Shown in pieces: positions 32,641 to 44,853 of a stretch of 64,000 nt of DNA; position 1 is the first letter of the stretch, and every line of letters starts with the position of its first letter. Origin of the DNA: Dermacentor variabilis (taxonomy: Eukaryota; Arthropoda; Arachnida; Ixodida; Ixodidae); contig NC_134577.1 in the NCBI RefSeq assembly GCF_050947875.1, positions 66,715,639 to 66,779,638 of the forward strand, in the 5' to 3' direction. The notes beneath the pieces are model-generated. The model had not been told where the DNA came from. It worked only from the letters and a program-made list of their open reading frames with translations, and searched no databases. Both the position numbers and the translations under genes were made by a program.

Positions 32641-34560
32641 CTAGTACACTGTAAAATCTTTTACACCTTTAAGGGTGGAATGCCGTACAAAATGCCCTTA
32701 CCACACCCTTATTTTCGCAGTCTTAAATAGGGTGTAACTTTGACGAAAACACCTGTAAGACACCCTGAAGGAGTTTAAGGGTGTACGAAGGGTACACACT
32801 CTAAGAAGAGTTTACACCCTTTGGAGTGCCCCTTCTGCCACACAACGATAATCGTCATCTGCCTTGATGCGTTCCCTTTCTTTAACGCTGCGAGCCCGGT
32901 ACTTTCCAGTAAATAACGGCATACGCGTTATCAGCATGATAGTATTCCCGACAGGAAAGTAGCGGGCGCGGCGTTTTCAAGAAAGGAAACGCATCAAGGC
33001 AGATGACGATTATCGTTGTGTGGCAGAAGGGGCACGCCAAAGGCTGTAAACTGTTCTTAGAGTGCACTCTAAGAAAAGTTTACACCTTTGGAGTGTATAT
33101 GTGTCACACAACGATAATAGTCATCTGTCTTGCCCGCATTTCCGTTCGCCTTTGCACACGTGATCGCTTTCCTTTAAATTGCGGCATCGTGATGAACTCG
33201 GCATGTCTTTGCAGTCGGCACTTCCATACTGATAGCGCAAACGCAGAAAACGGGAAGACGGACGGTGCACTAATCTAAGCCAAGGGAAGCATTGCCTAAG
33301 CACACGTACTGCAGCACATGGGGGAAGCTATGGCAGCTGGGCTCGAAGCGCTTACGAGGCGGCCATATTGATATGCCGATGGCGATATAGTAACGTAGAT
33401 TTAGGGTCGTACTTGGACGTACTCGGTTCTAACGCGCACGCAATTTTTTGACCCGTTTTATCGGGAAAAAATATGCGCGTTAGACTCCAGTAAATACGGT
33501 AGTTCATTTATGACCTTGTTAAATTCAATTTTTACTCCTCAAGGGTGCAAATTTGTGGTTTACCATCCCAATCTCAAGCTGCTCGGGGCATAACGTTGTT
33601 CATCATAATCATTAATTCCACCTTCGAAAGGTATCTCTAAGTGTAGCACCCATTCCCTTCGGGGCTTATCTTGTCCCACAATGATAATTGTCATCCCCTT
33701 GCTTGCATTTCCTTTCTAGAAAACTTGGAGTTCGCTACTTCACAAAAAAGAACAGTTTACACCCTTTGTCGTGCCCCTTCTGCCACACAACGATAATCTT
33801 CATCTGCCTTGATGCGTTTCCTTTCTTTAACGCGGCGAGCCCGGAACTTTCCAGTAACGAACGGCACGCGCGTTATCAGAAGGGGCACTCCAAAGGGTGT
33901 AAACTGTTCTATGCTGATAAAGCGCGTGCCGTTCGTTACTGCAAAGTTCCAGGCTCGCAGCGATAAAGAAAGGAAACGCATCAAGGCAGATGACGAATAT
34001 CGTTGTGTTGCAGAAGGGGCACGCCAAAGGGTGTAAATTGTTCTGAGAGTGTTGCCTGTTGAGAATGCAATCACGCTGATAACGCAAAGGCCGTTCGTGA
34101 CTTGGAAGTACCAGGCTCGCAGTGTTAGGGAAAGGAAATGCAGGCAAGACAGATGACGTATATTGTTGTGGGACAAGATACGACCCAAAGGGCGTAGACA
34201 TATTTAAGAGTGTGGGTGTACACTCTAAGAACAGTTTACACCCTTTGGCTTGCCCCTTCTGCCACACAAAAATCGTCATCTGCCTTGATGCGTTTCCTTT
34301 CTTTATCGCTGCGAGCCCAGAACTTTCCAGTAACGAATGGCACGCGCGTTATCAGCATAGAACAGTTTACACCCTTTGGAGTGCCCCTTCTGATAACGCG
34401 CGTGCCGTTCGCCACTGGAAAGTTCCGGGCTTGCAGCGATAAAGAAAGGAAACGCATCAAGGCAGATGACGATTATTCTTGTGTGGCAGAAGGGGCAAGC
34501 CAAAGGGTGTAAACTGTTCTTAGGGTGTAAGGGTGTGAGTGATAGACACACAAAAACACA
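32641..34560. repeat. Foldback/MITE cluster built from one repeated arm
   Basis: One arm sequence recurs in both orientations. It starts CACTCTAAGAACAGTTTAC, continues with GTGCCCCTTCTGCCACAC, then CGATAATCGTCATCTGCC and GATGCGTTTCCTTTCTTTA, and ends near a GAACTTTCCAGTAACGAA block. Clear foldbacks are 32796-33066, 33749-34044 and 34220-34528, each with arms of about 115-135 bp and a short loop. Diverged single arms lie at 33063-33160, 33630-33735 and 34052-34211. CACTGTAAAA-type ends occur at 32647 and 34559. Matching peptides seen in opposite frames are a by-product of the palindromes. No transposase is encoded, so these would be non-autonomous. Confidence 0.78.
33410..33501. mobile_element. 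Short pogo/Tigger-type MITE, about 90 bp
   Basis: TA flanks (33410-33411 and 33500-33501) enclose inverted ends: left ...GTACTCGGTTCTAACGCGCA and right GCGCGTTAGACTCCAGTAAA followed by TACGG. The ends match the CCGTATTTACTCGATTCTAACGC-like termini of other MITEs in this window, with almost no internal sequence left. Confidence 0.7.
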
Positions 34561-37500
34561 CTGTAAAATGGTTTACAGCGCATATTCGGAAAACACAAAA
34601 CCGCAGCATAAGCTGTTGCCGAAAAGCAAGTTGTCCAGTGACTCGGGCGTCAAACAAGTATTTCTAATTCTTCAAACAAATTCTGCATGTGAAGCTCGAG
34701 GACTATTCTGCCATAGCGTCCATGTTCTCGAGCCAGGCTCTGTATGTGACCCGGCCCGAATCAAGATCACGTCAGGCGGTTCGAGCCCGATCTGCGGCCC
34801 GAATCACGGGCTTTCGGACCACCCGGAGCTCGTGCACGCTTCTTAGAAAGCCTCCACGATCTCCAGATGCCCAGCGCTGGCATTTGGGCACTTGCTGAAA
34901 TGCCAGCATCAGGCCAGTGCTGGTGCCGATTTCCGACAGCACTAGGCCATGTTTGGTACTACGACGGTGTGCTGCACAAGATTGGGCTTGTGTCCGTGGT
35001 CTGCTCTGTAAAAGCGCTGTGTGCCCGCTGCTGCATGCTGTAACAATTTTCACTCTTCTTTCATCGTTATGTCACACTTTTCCGAATTAAGACAGCACCC
35101 CTTCCACTCCACAATCTCTCTCTACTGTGCGATTTGGTCCTGTGAGGTTGTTGAGCATGCATGACATCATCCTTGCTAATTAGGAAGTGGATGTTTACTG
35201 CAATTATATGACCGATAAAAGCACTAACCTAACTTCATGCAGTTTTGCAATACTTCACTACCACTATCAATGCTTCTTATGTCAACTGTTATAGCTGTCT
35301 AGGGTAGAGGCTAAACAGATTCGGCTTGGTGAGACCTTTACTTCTCTCATCAGTAAACCCCCTCTTGTGTGTCTGAACACCGCTATATATCTCTGTTAGA
35401 TTGCGAGATGCAGCTGCTTGCAGATTCATTCCACGACATGTATTAATGGTAGGCAAATGGAGGTGGCATCTTCCTTTCGTGTGTTGCTCTGTAAACTTCA
35501 GTTGTCAGACAACATTCATCCTGTGTCCTTTTCATATTGACGCCATTTTCCGCTGTAACTACAAGTAGAGATTTCTCTCTACTGCCCTTTTAAGAACAAA
35601 GAGAACATCCAGAAGGCATCGCACTTGCTTTTATTTCAGCTCCTGAAGGTAACATACAATTGGGAATCTGAGCCACTTCGCCACTGCATGTGGACAAAGC
35701 GATGCATGGTTATCACACAATGGGGTAACAGCTACAACAAACTGTACACGCACCATCTCCTGGTGCACACATCATTCCTCTGCTGTCTTTTTCTTGAAGC
35801 CTGGCACACATCACAGCTCGAAAAACGCCTTTATCAAACGGATACTACAAGCATAGCACAGGCCATCTATCCAGACAGCTTCGCAATTAATAGTTGCCTC
35901 TGTATATTCTTTTCACTTAGTTCACCTTACCACTGATGCAAGTGAACTAGCGAGAGCATCACAAGGACGACACAGTTGTACACGTTGTCGGTGGCATGGA
36001 ATGTGCATGTAAATGCTGAGTCAACAATAAAATCCGGGCAGCAATGAAAGCTTAACACGAAGCAGTAATGCGAAAGCAGGTGGAGCAAAACTGTTGCACA
36101 TCCCAAGTCTTTCTAAGCACAAACAAAAACAAAGCAACATTTCTCGCACAGCACACAGAACTAAACAACTGCAAGCGCTACAAGCTGTGCCGATAAAACA
36201 TATATAAAAATGCAAACAAAGAAATAAAAATACTTCCCAAATGCTCACAAAATGTGCAGGTTGCATATTTGAGGCCATGAGTTTAAATGAGTAAACTGCA
36301 ATTCACATGGTGCGATTTTGTTAGCGATTTTGCTCATACACCATCAAGTTTGAGGCAAACGCCTTTCGGTGAGTAGTTTTTAGCATATGAGAATGATGAA
36401 CTTCTCTGTGGAATCACTTGTATAATGGCAGTGTAAAAGAAGTTAATGCGGCCCATTCAAGACAACATGGTGACATGCTTTGGTTTCTTTGTTTCAATCA
36501 ACTAACGATCTCAAACTAAGAGGTTTGTCGATTGAATTTAATAAACTCTTTCCATTTGTCCTCAACAGAGAAAATAGAGTGAGCTGATAGACAGTGTTTG
36601 TGTTTTTCATTCATCGTGTCCATGTTTTCTACGCCTGCCGTTTCAAACAAAAATGTACCCTGAGCAACTTACTCAGCCTTCTGTCATTTTAAAAGTAAGC
36701 TAGCTTATACTGAACGATAGTTGAAGCTTCCATTTAGATGTATGGTGATACAAAAACAGCAGTAGAAAACTGCACCATGTGAAAAGGCTTAACAAGGTAC
36801 GCACAAACGCAAAACACATCTCGCACAACTCAGTGAAACCATCTGCAAGGCACTGAAAATGAGGACTAAAGAAAGATATTCTTGCTTGAAACTACATATT
36901 GCAAACTCTAAATGCTGCCACCTATCCACAAGGTTCAAAACCTCGCATTTCATGTAGGTGCTTGACTTGGTGGCAAAAGATGAAAACACAAGGGAAAAAA
37001 ATTAGAACAGTCATCCTCCTCACGATTACACTTGTGTCATCAGCTGTGATTAGACTAAGTAATGTATTACTATCTTTGGCATTTGCTTTTGCCTTTTATT
37101 GGCCATGGTGCACAAGTTTATTCACAAGTGTCTACATAGCAAAGGGCAGCACCCTCTCTGCTGCAACACGAATCAACCCTGACCAAAAAAAAAAAAAATG
37201 CAACGAGTTGTCAACTCTAGGGCAGTGTTTCACTTTGTTTGCTGAACCTTGCGCAGAGGCAAGAAGAGTATTTCAAGGAAAGGATGCAAGAACAGAACAT
37301 ACAATTCAGAGGGCTAAAAAAAAAATAAGGATGCAGCAAAACAAGGTTTGCAAGACCACTTGATCCAAATTCCTTGGCTCGAGGCTAAGCTTTCATCAAA
37401 CTGCCAATGTTTTCATAATGACAAGAACAGGAAGCTTAAGTCAACATCATAAGTTTACGGGGCACGGGACCTGAATAAAGGCAAACTTTTCGAGGTTATG

Positions 37501-40500
37501 GCACACAACCTAGATTTGAGATTTACAGTTAGTGTGTGTCACCAACGTAGTGTTGCACTGTTTTAATCGGTGCGAACTTAAGGTAGGCTGCAATTTTGCT
37601 TTTCGTGGAACCTGCATTGCAAAAAAATTTGACGACTGTACGTATACGATGTAGAGTTTAGCAGGAGATGCAAACTGGTCTTGCATGCACACACATGCAG
37701 CTCACGAAGAAGACCTTTGCAGTTAAAACAGCAACATTTATGTGTGCATAACCCGACCCTGACAGAACTGGCACCACAGCTTTAACAGCTGTGGATCCTA
37801 AAAGCAATGCAGAGTACACAGCTGTGAAATTACACCTCACAGGTAAATTTCTGGATAGCTTGAAACCACCCTTTATACTGTATTCCGTTTTCAGAGCTGG
37901 TTATACCTATGAAAATACAGTATGTTTATGCATACGGTGAAGGGAATAAAACCTGAAGAAAGACTGCGCAGCAACATTGTTCAATCACATTAACTCTCTC
38001 AATCTCACTGCCAGTCGGTATGCTTACATGTTTGAAAGAACGCAAGGACCATAAGGGAGAGCATTTGCCATTCCCAGCATCATTTTCTCCCATTCTGCAT
38101 AACTAAAAATAAACTGTAGTGTTTGTTTTATAATATCCTAGATCGAAAGGAATAAATAGCACGGGAGGACTGCCCTTCTAAATAGAACCCCTACAGTGAA
38201 AGGGTTCATGTGCGTGGCAATGCACATCAATGTTAATACAGCTCCTCAGTTTTTTTTTTCCTTTTGTTTTCTAGGAACCTGATGTAGTGCTAGGAAAAAT
38301 GAAAAAGCATTAAAAGTGCACCATGCTGTCCACCTTTAACAGACACAGCAAAGCTCGCTTGGAACAGTATTGAGAAACTGGCCAAGCATTTGAGAATTCA
38401 GGCGTGCGCCAACACGCTTAATGTAACACTTACTTTGAACCACAAGCGCATCAAATGACGGCACACTATGGGCCTCGTGTGCTGGTACAATGCTCAGCGA
38501 CAGGCAGCACCAGCTGCGGCAGATTTCAGAGCATTTAGGTAAGGGCCCTTCCAAGCGTGCAGACTAAACGACAGTGGAGTGGGAGCCACGCCCGCCGCTT
38601 TAACATCATTGTGTGCTGCAAAAGAACTGTCTGGATGTTGGTTGCGCACGTTACTGTGGTCCGAGCACTATAAAAGTGTAAACTCGGCCATTTCAACGCC
38701 CCAAGAAACGCTGTCAATTTTCATTGCAACTGAAAGATCTGTCAAGATGTGTTGACACTAAACTCCAGGAGGTAAAAATCACAGTTGGCCTGGTAAACAG
38801 GAAATTCATTCTGCAAATGCCCCACTGACTGATGGACTGCTTCTTTGCATAATTTTTGTAGTTGAATTTCTGTTCATAAAATGGTAAAGAATATGAAGAC
38901 AGGTTAGAGGAAAATGCTGCCCACAGCTGCCTGACGATATGTAAACGCCTCCTGAATATAAATGGAAAGATGCGCATCAGCAGCTTTGACCAAGCCCTGC
39001 CACCTGTCATTGTTGTAGGGCTTCTACAGAAAAATTACTGGAATAATATATATTCCCGTTTATGCTTCCAGAGTTTTAGTGACATTACCTAGGCAAAAGT
39101 ACACAGCTGCTATTTCTTTAAGTGTGAGGAACTCGGCTCTCAATCATGGCGCTTCATGCTATATACTATTATGCAAGGGCCTGTTAATCCCACTGGATTT
39201 TGGCCCTGACTGTTGTCAGGTGGCGCTGCATGTTCTGCTCAAAGGTGCAGAGCATGAGGCCTATAAACAAACAGAAATATAAAATCATCTAGAACAGCTT
39301 TTAGAGACTTCTGTTAATGGGAACTCGTAAAAACAATTCAGCATTTGCTACCACAACTAAACTCAATGGACTCAATCACCTTGTCTTTAAAAAAAAATAA
39401 TAATAATAAAGAAAGAAAAAAAGGAAGAGCGAAAAAAACTCACTGGAATTTCCAAGCAAGTGCCTCTTTCATGCATGACTTGGCAAAAAGAAAAAGCAAT
39501 AGTTCTGTAAGCATTTCTTTAGAGATTATTACAGCACCACAATGCCTATACTGCCTGCTCAAATCCTGCACAAACATTACATTCAGTCACCCCAGGATAA
39601 GTGCCTTGCTCAGACATGTTACTAGTACCTGGTGACTAATAGTTTCAGTTACCATTACAGAGGTCAACAACTTGATGCCTTGGCTGTCTCCGTGCTATTC
39701 ACTTAATTGAACTAGCAAAGAACTGACAAAGAGAAAATGCCGAAAATATGGCGCAGTATGGACAAATGACGGACTCTATTTCTACGAGTTAGAGAGAAAA
39801 ATAACCTTCCACTCTAGCGGCGTCTGCCTATCGGATACAGTAGCGCATGTGAGAATGTACACGAGGGCTGCGAAGAGCACAAATCCAAAGCTAAACCTAC
39901 AAGACACAGATTTAAGCAATTCTGAATTCACTACGCCCTTGGGGTTTGCGGCACTGCACACATTGGCCAGAATGCCACAGCAACGTGCACGGCACTCAGT
40001 CACAGCAGATTTATGCAGCGATAATCGTTTTCTTTTTTTTCTTGCGGTCTTCTTTCCCCCAAAACACAAGACGCATGAAGGATCGTGCATCGCAAGATGC
40101 TAAAGCAGCTCAACTGCTACCACGGAAGATTGGCATGCACAACCACTGACCAGAGCAACAAAATTACATGAAATGGCACAGCAGGTTTTAGATATGCTAG
40201 CCGTAGGGGCGCCAGACCCTGCTGTCAACCAGTCCCAGCGAGCCTGCAGCTAGAGATCCAGATGTATTGTGAATGTTCTGCTCTGAATTTCTAGCCAACT
40301 AAAAAAAAAATAATGTGGGCGTTTTGCCAACCAAAAGACACAAATTTATTGATAGAGCGTGATTAATCAATTGACTGATCCCAATCTGGTTTTCCTAAAC
40401 TTAGGCAAAAGCTTGTCCCTTGGTCGTCACTTGAACTAATCACTCTTTCAGCATTTAGTGCGTAGAGTATTAAGGAAACAACTACACAGCAGGAAAATTC

Positions 40501-41036
40501 CCTACATTTAAAAAAGAAAACTGAACATGAGAAACTAATATAGAGGTATTAAGGCCTACCATCCAAAAACGTATGTACACAGCCTCAGATCTAGTGCTCT
40601 AATAAAGAAAACAAAAAAATAAGTGATTTTAGCACCTACAAACATGCATACATGTACACACACAAACAAACAATTTAACGCCCTCGGGGCTTGCACGCAA
40701 GAAGCCTAAAAATCAATTACACCTCAAGACACTCTAGCTCATGTGCATAGGCAAGAGGAAATGAAAGCGTGACAAAGCAGCACTAAATTAGGTCAAAATA
40801 AGCTGCTTATGTGGCAACGTGTTGAATCGTGGACGGACCATACACACATGCACATTATGGAAAACTGCCAAGGTGAAGCGATGGACTTGGAAACACCACA
40901 TGGTGCGTAGAGCAAGAAAGATTTAGGAAGAGAAACTCTACTTTATTTCTCTTCAGTGATAGTCTTGATGGTGGAGCCATCTTCTCAAGTGAAGCCATGA
41001 CGGCATCGGATGTACTATTTCACACTCAGCACCAGC
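34561..41036. other. Stretch without recognised genes, 3' flank or 3' UTR of the phosphatase-like gene
   Basis: No coding exon was recognised. Repeats seem rarer here than elsewhere in the window. On the minus strand, AATAAA signals at 37122-37117 and 37100-37095 lie downstream of the phosphatase-like stop codon at 44052. If used they would imply a 3' UTR of about 7 kb, which is possible but unproven. The many 60-150-codon frames have no recognisable domains. Confidence 0.4.
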
Positions 41037-41038
41037 TA

Positions 41039-41813
41039 CAGTGGAATCCCGTTGATACGTTTCTCACTGCTGCATTTTCCCAGCTGCTACACTGTGTTTT
41101 CACGGTCCCGAAGTAAAGCCCACTGACTCCACTGTAATACCGTAAAAACTGAAATATAGGTTGACTCCAATAACTTCAATTCCAAAAAATATTAAAAAGC
41201 CAGTATAACCGGTAAGAAATTACCAGTATACAAAACAGGGAAGACTTCCTGTCCAAGTTTTTTGAAAAGAAGTTCTACCTATATTCTGGTTTCTACGGTA
41301 TGTTCCCCTCTGATATGTTGCCATTCTGTAATGTTACTGCATCTGACGTCGTTCTTGAACACGACGGTTGTGTAAATGTGGCGGTGGAGGGGCTAATACT
41401 CATGGCTAAGGATGTCAAACCCCGCCAATGGGTCCGCCCATGGCCCTGCCTTGAGATTCCAGAAGCACGTGATCATCAGTCCCGATAAGGTTCGTCTTCA
41501 AACAACAGTAGTTTTTGACGGTTCCCTAAAGTCAACTTCACCGCTATACAACCATGTTATGGAAGGAAGCTTAAGAGTGCAACAGGGCCACAGTCACGGA
41601 ACACATCTGTCCCTTGCTTATAAGGAGGTAAGCAAGTGCCGCCTTTGGTCACAAGTATGAGCACAGGGACATCTGATGGCTGTGGTGGCAGCCACTGAGA
41701 GTTGTTTCTGAAGTTGCTGCAGCAACCTGGGGCCTACCTCAGTGTTATGTTATCCTTGCTTTTATGCTCTTTTTCGATGGTCCCTTGAGAAACGTATTAA
41801 TGGGGTTCTACTG
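41039..41813. mobile_element. MITE with ATACGTTTCTCA-type inverted ends
   Basis: The left end CAGTGGAATCCCGTTGATAC (TA before it at 41037-41038) and the right end, read in reverse complement as CAGTAGAACCCCATTAATAC, match at most positions, and both continue GTTTCTCA. The internal sequence codes for nothing recognisable. It carries a second MITE at 41140-41298. Confidence 0.68.
41140..41298. mobile_element. Nested 159-bp MITE
   Basis: Inverted ends CCGTAAAAACTGAAATATAG and, in reverse complement, CCGTAGAAACCAGAATATAG, with TA on both sides (41138-41139 and 41299-41300). It lies wholly inside the 41039-41813 element, so it inserted later. Confidence 0.68.
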
Positions 41814-42804
41814 CATATATACTTGCTACTTTTCAATGACGAAGCTAGCAGAACAGTTGGACAAGCATGTGCTATGACATGTGAAGGATGTACTCACTGA
41901 TAGCCGCTGTCATCTCTACATCCTCTGGCTACTGCTATCAGCAACTTCAACTCGTACTGCCTTGTCTAGGACAAAGACAGAAACAAGCCACATGACACAC
42001 ACAAAAGCAATGCTCGCGGAGCACGTGAATTACACACTGGTGAGTTGTATAATCAAACACAAGGTGACACAGACTTTGAATAGTGTATAGGTGACACCAA
42101 ATGTGCAATGTCGGGGACACAAGTCTTTTTGACGGGAAGGGTATTTACTGTGCAATAATTCTCGCTATTTCACAAACACCTTACTGTTGGCACGTTTCTC
42201 TCACAAAGGCATACTTATGTGACTGTGAGCTGACAACCATGGCACATTCAGAGCGGTCGGCAAAAGCAAGCCACTTAAAACTTTTCTGCCTTCCTTCATC
42301 GAATGATATGGGGTTCCTTCAGAAACAAACACTCAGACTGAAAGCTGTACTACAATCAGCGGTGTTAACTGCTACTGAACAGCCATACAGCAGGAAGGTC
42401 TGAAAAACCCACAACAGCAAATATAAACAAATAGCGATCCTACTGACACCCCTTTTCTCAGTGTCTCAGACCTTTGCATCTACAATGCACTCTACCAGTA
42501 AAGACACACTCAGCTTATGGTGAGGAAGCCATGCTTCAGCAAACCCAATTATCACACTAAAAGCACTCTATAAATCGCTGCAGGTACAAATTACATCTCT
42601 CTGTGACAGGAACTCTGACTGTCAATTGACTTTGAGGCATTATCCAAATGTAATCAGATGGCTGCTGAAGGCATTGCTACTGCCGCAAATATGCTTTCTT
42701 CAAAATGCATGCTATGGCTGTGCAAGTCAAAGCATACAAACACATACCTTTTGCACCGGAGAAAACATTTATGAAGGTGAAGTGATCGGTTTAAAAAGCA
42801 CGAG

Positions 42805-42970
42805 TATTCAGAAATGCACCTTAACTTGAAGCCCCTGCTTGACTTGATCGAAATGACAAATGTCATGAATGCGCTGAAAGAAATGCAATGGGCATCCTGG
42901 GCACCCTCAAGTTAGGTGTCATTTAGATCAAATCAAATGTGGGCTTCAAGTTAAGGTGCATTTCTGAATA
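42805..42970. mobile_element. 166-bp palindromic MITE with perfect 30-bp inverted repeats
   Basis: The left arm 42805-42834 and right arm 42941-42970 are exact reverse complements (TATTCAGAAATGCACCTTAA... through GAAGCCC). Both begin and end in TA, consistent with a TA target duplication. Weaker complementarity continues inward (around GACTTGATCGAAATGACA and its partner near 42917-42937). Confidence 0.8.
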
Positions 42971-44051
42971 TAGGAGTTAGTGCAGCGTTTTGAGCATCAA
43001 TCAAGAGCAACTGCAACCAGACAACCAGCTCTCTGCTGCTGAAGAACCCACTCGTCTAGTTCGTCTCCGAGGGATTGTACACGAATCCTGACGATGCAGA
43101 TGACACAACTTTAGTGAACTCTAGGAGCACTGTGCCTTCTGCTCCTTTTTTAAAATACCCACTTATGTGAGCTATATACCAGTGTTCCAGAGAAAGTGCA
43201 AACATAGTGAACTCTCCTCTCAGCAACTGTAAGCACACTTCTATCCAGATTGTCTTAAGGGCTCATTGCTACAGTCGTTCCTTCAGTGGTTACTACTTTG
43301 GGGAATGCGTGCGGAGAACAAATAGCACTGAGATATGAGAGCATCTAACTGAAGAGCATAAAATGCTATTCCCCTACACATCTTCTTCTTCTTCTTGATG
43401 CTGGAATGTGTGAGCACTTAAAATTCTTTTCCAAGAAGTGACTCCTTTCTGAGGCTACCCCCGGTGCCCGAAACAAGTATGCCTGGAGGTGGCCGGACTG
43501 TGATATCGATAGAAGCCTGTGTGGAGGAGTGAAGTGTCCAGTGCACTTTGTCAAAGTGAGGGGTGATGATTTGAGGCCAACCACTGGCATAAACTGGTAA
43601 CAGTGATAAAGCAGATGGCCATCTGGGAGATATTAATGCCTGGGGCAGCCATTCAGCTTTCCAGAAGTGAAGGAAACATTAACGGCTTGCATGACCCTCC
43701 TGGTCAGCTTCTCAAAGAAAGAGAGGTGGTCACCACCAGACAATGCCCACCATGCCTTGCACAGTAAGAGACATGCCACACAGACTTCATCAGAGAAGGG
43801 GCTGCAGTTCTGTGCACATGCTTGGCACAAAACTGTAATCGTATGACAAATGAGACTGACTTGCGTGAAGGTTTGTCCACATAGCTTCCCAGCCCTCCTC
43901 GAAGTGGATGAGTCAGTGCAGTTTGCGAAATCTACGTGACATGGGAAATAAGTGAGCACAGGTGAATCCACAATGTCCAGCCCACCCTGTTAGAGAAGTG
44001 GAGGTTTGTTTCCCACCCCAGTGCTCATGGATCGCATCCATAGACGGCAGC

Positions 44052-44450
44052 TCAGATAGTCGTCTCATAGGGAAGGTTGTCGGGATAGTCGTCTGGTTCT
44101 CCAGGAGTGGAAGGGACATTTCGGTTTGCACGGTCCTCCTGACCATCGTACACGTCCGTGCCTTGCCGGCGACGGCAGCGGGCATTGGAGCTGCCCCTGC
44201 CAACCTGGTAGGCAACGAGCGAAGCATGGTCCAGCTTGCCGGGCACCATGGCAAGCCGGGGCCCCGCGCGGTGGCGCCGCCGTCGAGCATCTTCGCCTGG
44301 TGCAGAGTCAGCTGCATAAAGCTCGGGGTCCTCAAGGATGCGCCGTTTAGCTGCCGTCAACTTGGTGGCGAAGTCCACCATACGCTCGCAAAGGTCCTCA
44401 GCTGAACTACATGCTCCATCCCCCTGGTACAGGCCCTGCTGCAGCAGGTC
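44052..44450 (-). CDS. PPM/PP2C-type phosphatase-like protein, last coding exon
   Basis: This is a 399-base exon (132 codons plus stop) read from 44450 down to 44052. It follows an AG acceptor at 44452-44451 in phase 0. It supplies the C-terminal part of a PP2C fold: DLLQQG, ...CERMVDFATKLTAAKRRILE, then GKLDHASLVAYQVGR at about residues 77-91 of the exon, which corresponds to the closing Asp-containing motif (usually DN or DHAT) of PP2C enzymes. An Arg-rich segment (RRRRHRAGPR) precedes it and an acidic, Pro-rich tail follows. The PP2C fold uses two metal ions to remove phosphate from Ser/Thr. Arthropod relatives are, from memory, annotated as PP2C-like proteins of the CG9801 type. Substrates are unknown. 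Confidence 0.85.
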   Translation of the reverse strand, partial: DLLQQGLYQGDGACSSAEDLCERMVDFATKLTAAKRRILEDPELYAADSAPGEDARRRRHRAGPRLAMVPGKLDHASLVAYQVGRGSSNARCRRRQGTDVYDGQEDRANRNVPSTPGEPDDYPDNLPYETTI

Positions 44451-44524
44451 CTGCGCGTACCGAAAGCATGTGAAACATAATTACGTATACTGTAATTGCG
44501 TGAAGTCATGACCAGCAGCTTACT

Positions 44525-44790
44525 GCTATCCTTGAAATGAGAGTGTACAATCACTGCATTCTACCAGTACTTACTTATGTGGCAGAAACTTGGAGGTTAA
44601 CAAAGAAACTTGAGAAGATGCTGACAACTGTGCAGCAAGATATGGAACAAAAAATGCTAAGCGTAAAGTTAAGAGAAAGGAAGACAGCAGTGGTGAATTA
44701 TGAAGTAAATGGGAGTAGCTGATATTTTAGCTCTGATTAAGAGGAAATGGAGTTGGACAGGCTGTGTAATGCATACGACTGACGGTAGGT
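44525..44790 (+). pseudogene. RTE-like LINE fragment in the last intron
   Basis: The plus strand reads MRVYNHCILPVLTYVAETWR, LTKKLEKMLTTVQQDMEQKM and then a broken DILALIKRKWSW-like end, the same C-terminal region as the RTE copy at about 9900-10150. It is short, frame-broken and lies 75 bases upstream (in gene orientation) of the last phosphatase exon, on the opposite strand. Confidence 0.75.
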
Positions 44791-44853
44791 CTTTTAATGT
44801 TACAGCATGATTGCCATGGAAATGGAAGCGAAGTCAAGGACATCAGAGATTTA

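Noticed and set aside
32641..34560. CRISPR-like array or repeated protein family
   Set aside because: Repeats alternate in orientation, have no regular spacers and form palindromes. The host is a eukaryote. The foldback explanation covers all of it.
34689..35053. Overlapping plus and minus frames of 60-126 codons
   Set aside because: Both strands are open because the patch is GC-rich. No domain or splice context was found.
43633..43971. 112-codon minus frame just downstream of the phosphatase-like stop
   Set aside because: It lies in the expected 3' UTR, in a different frame from the last exon, with no recognisable domain.
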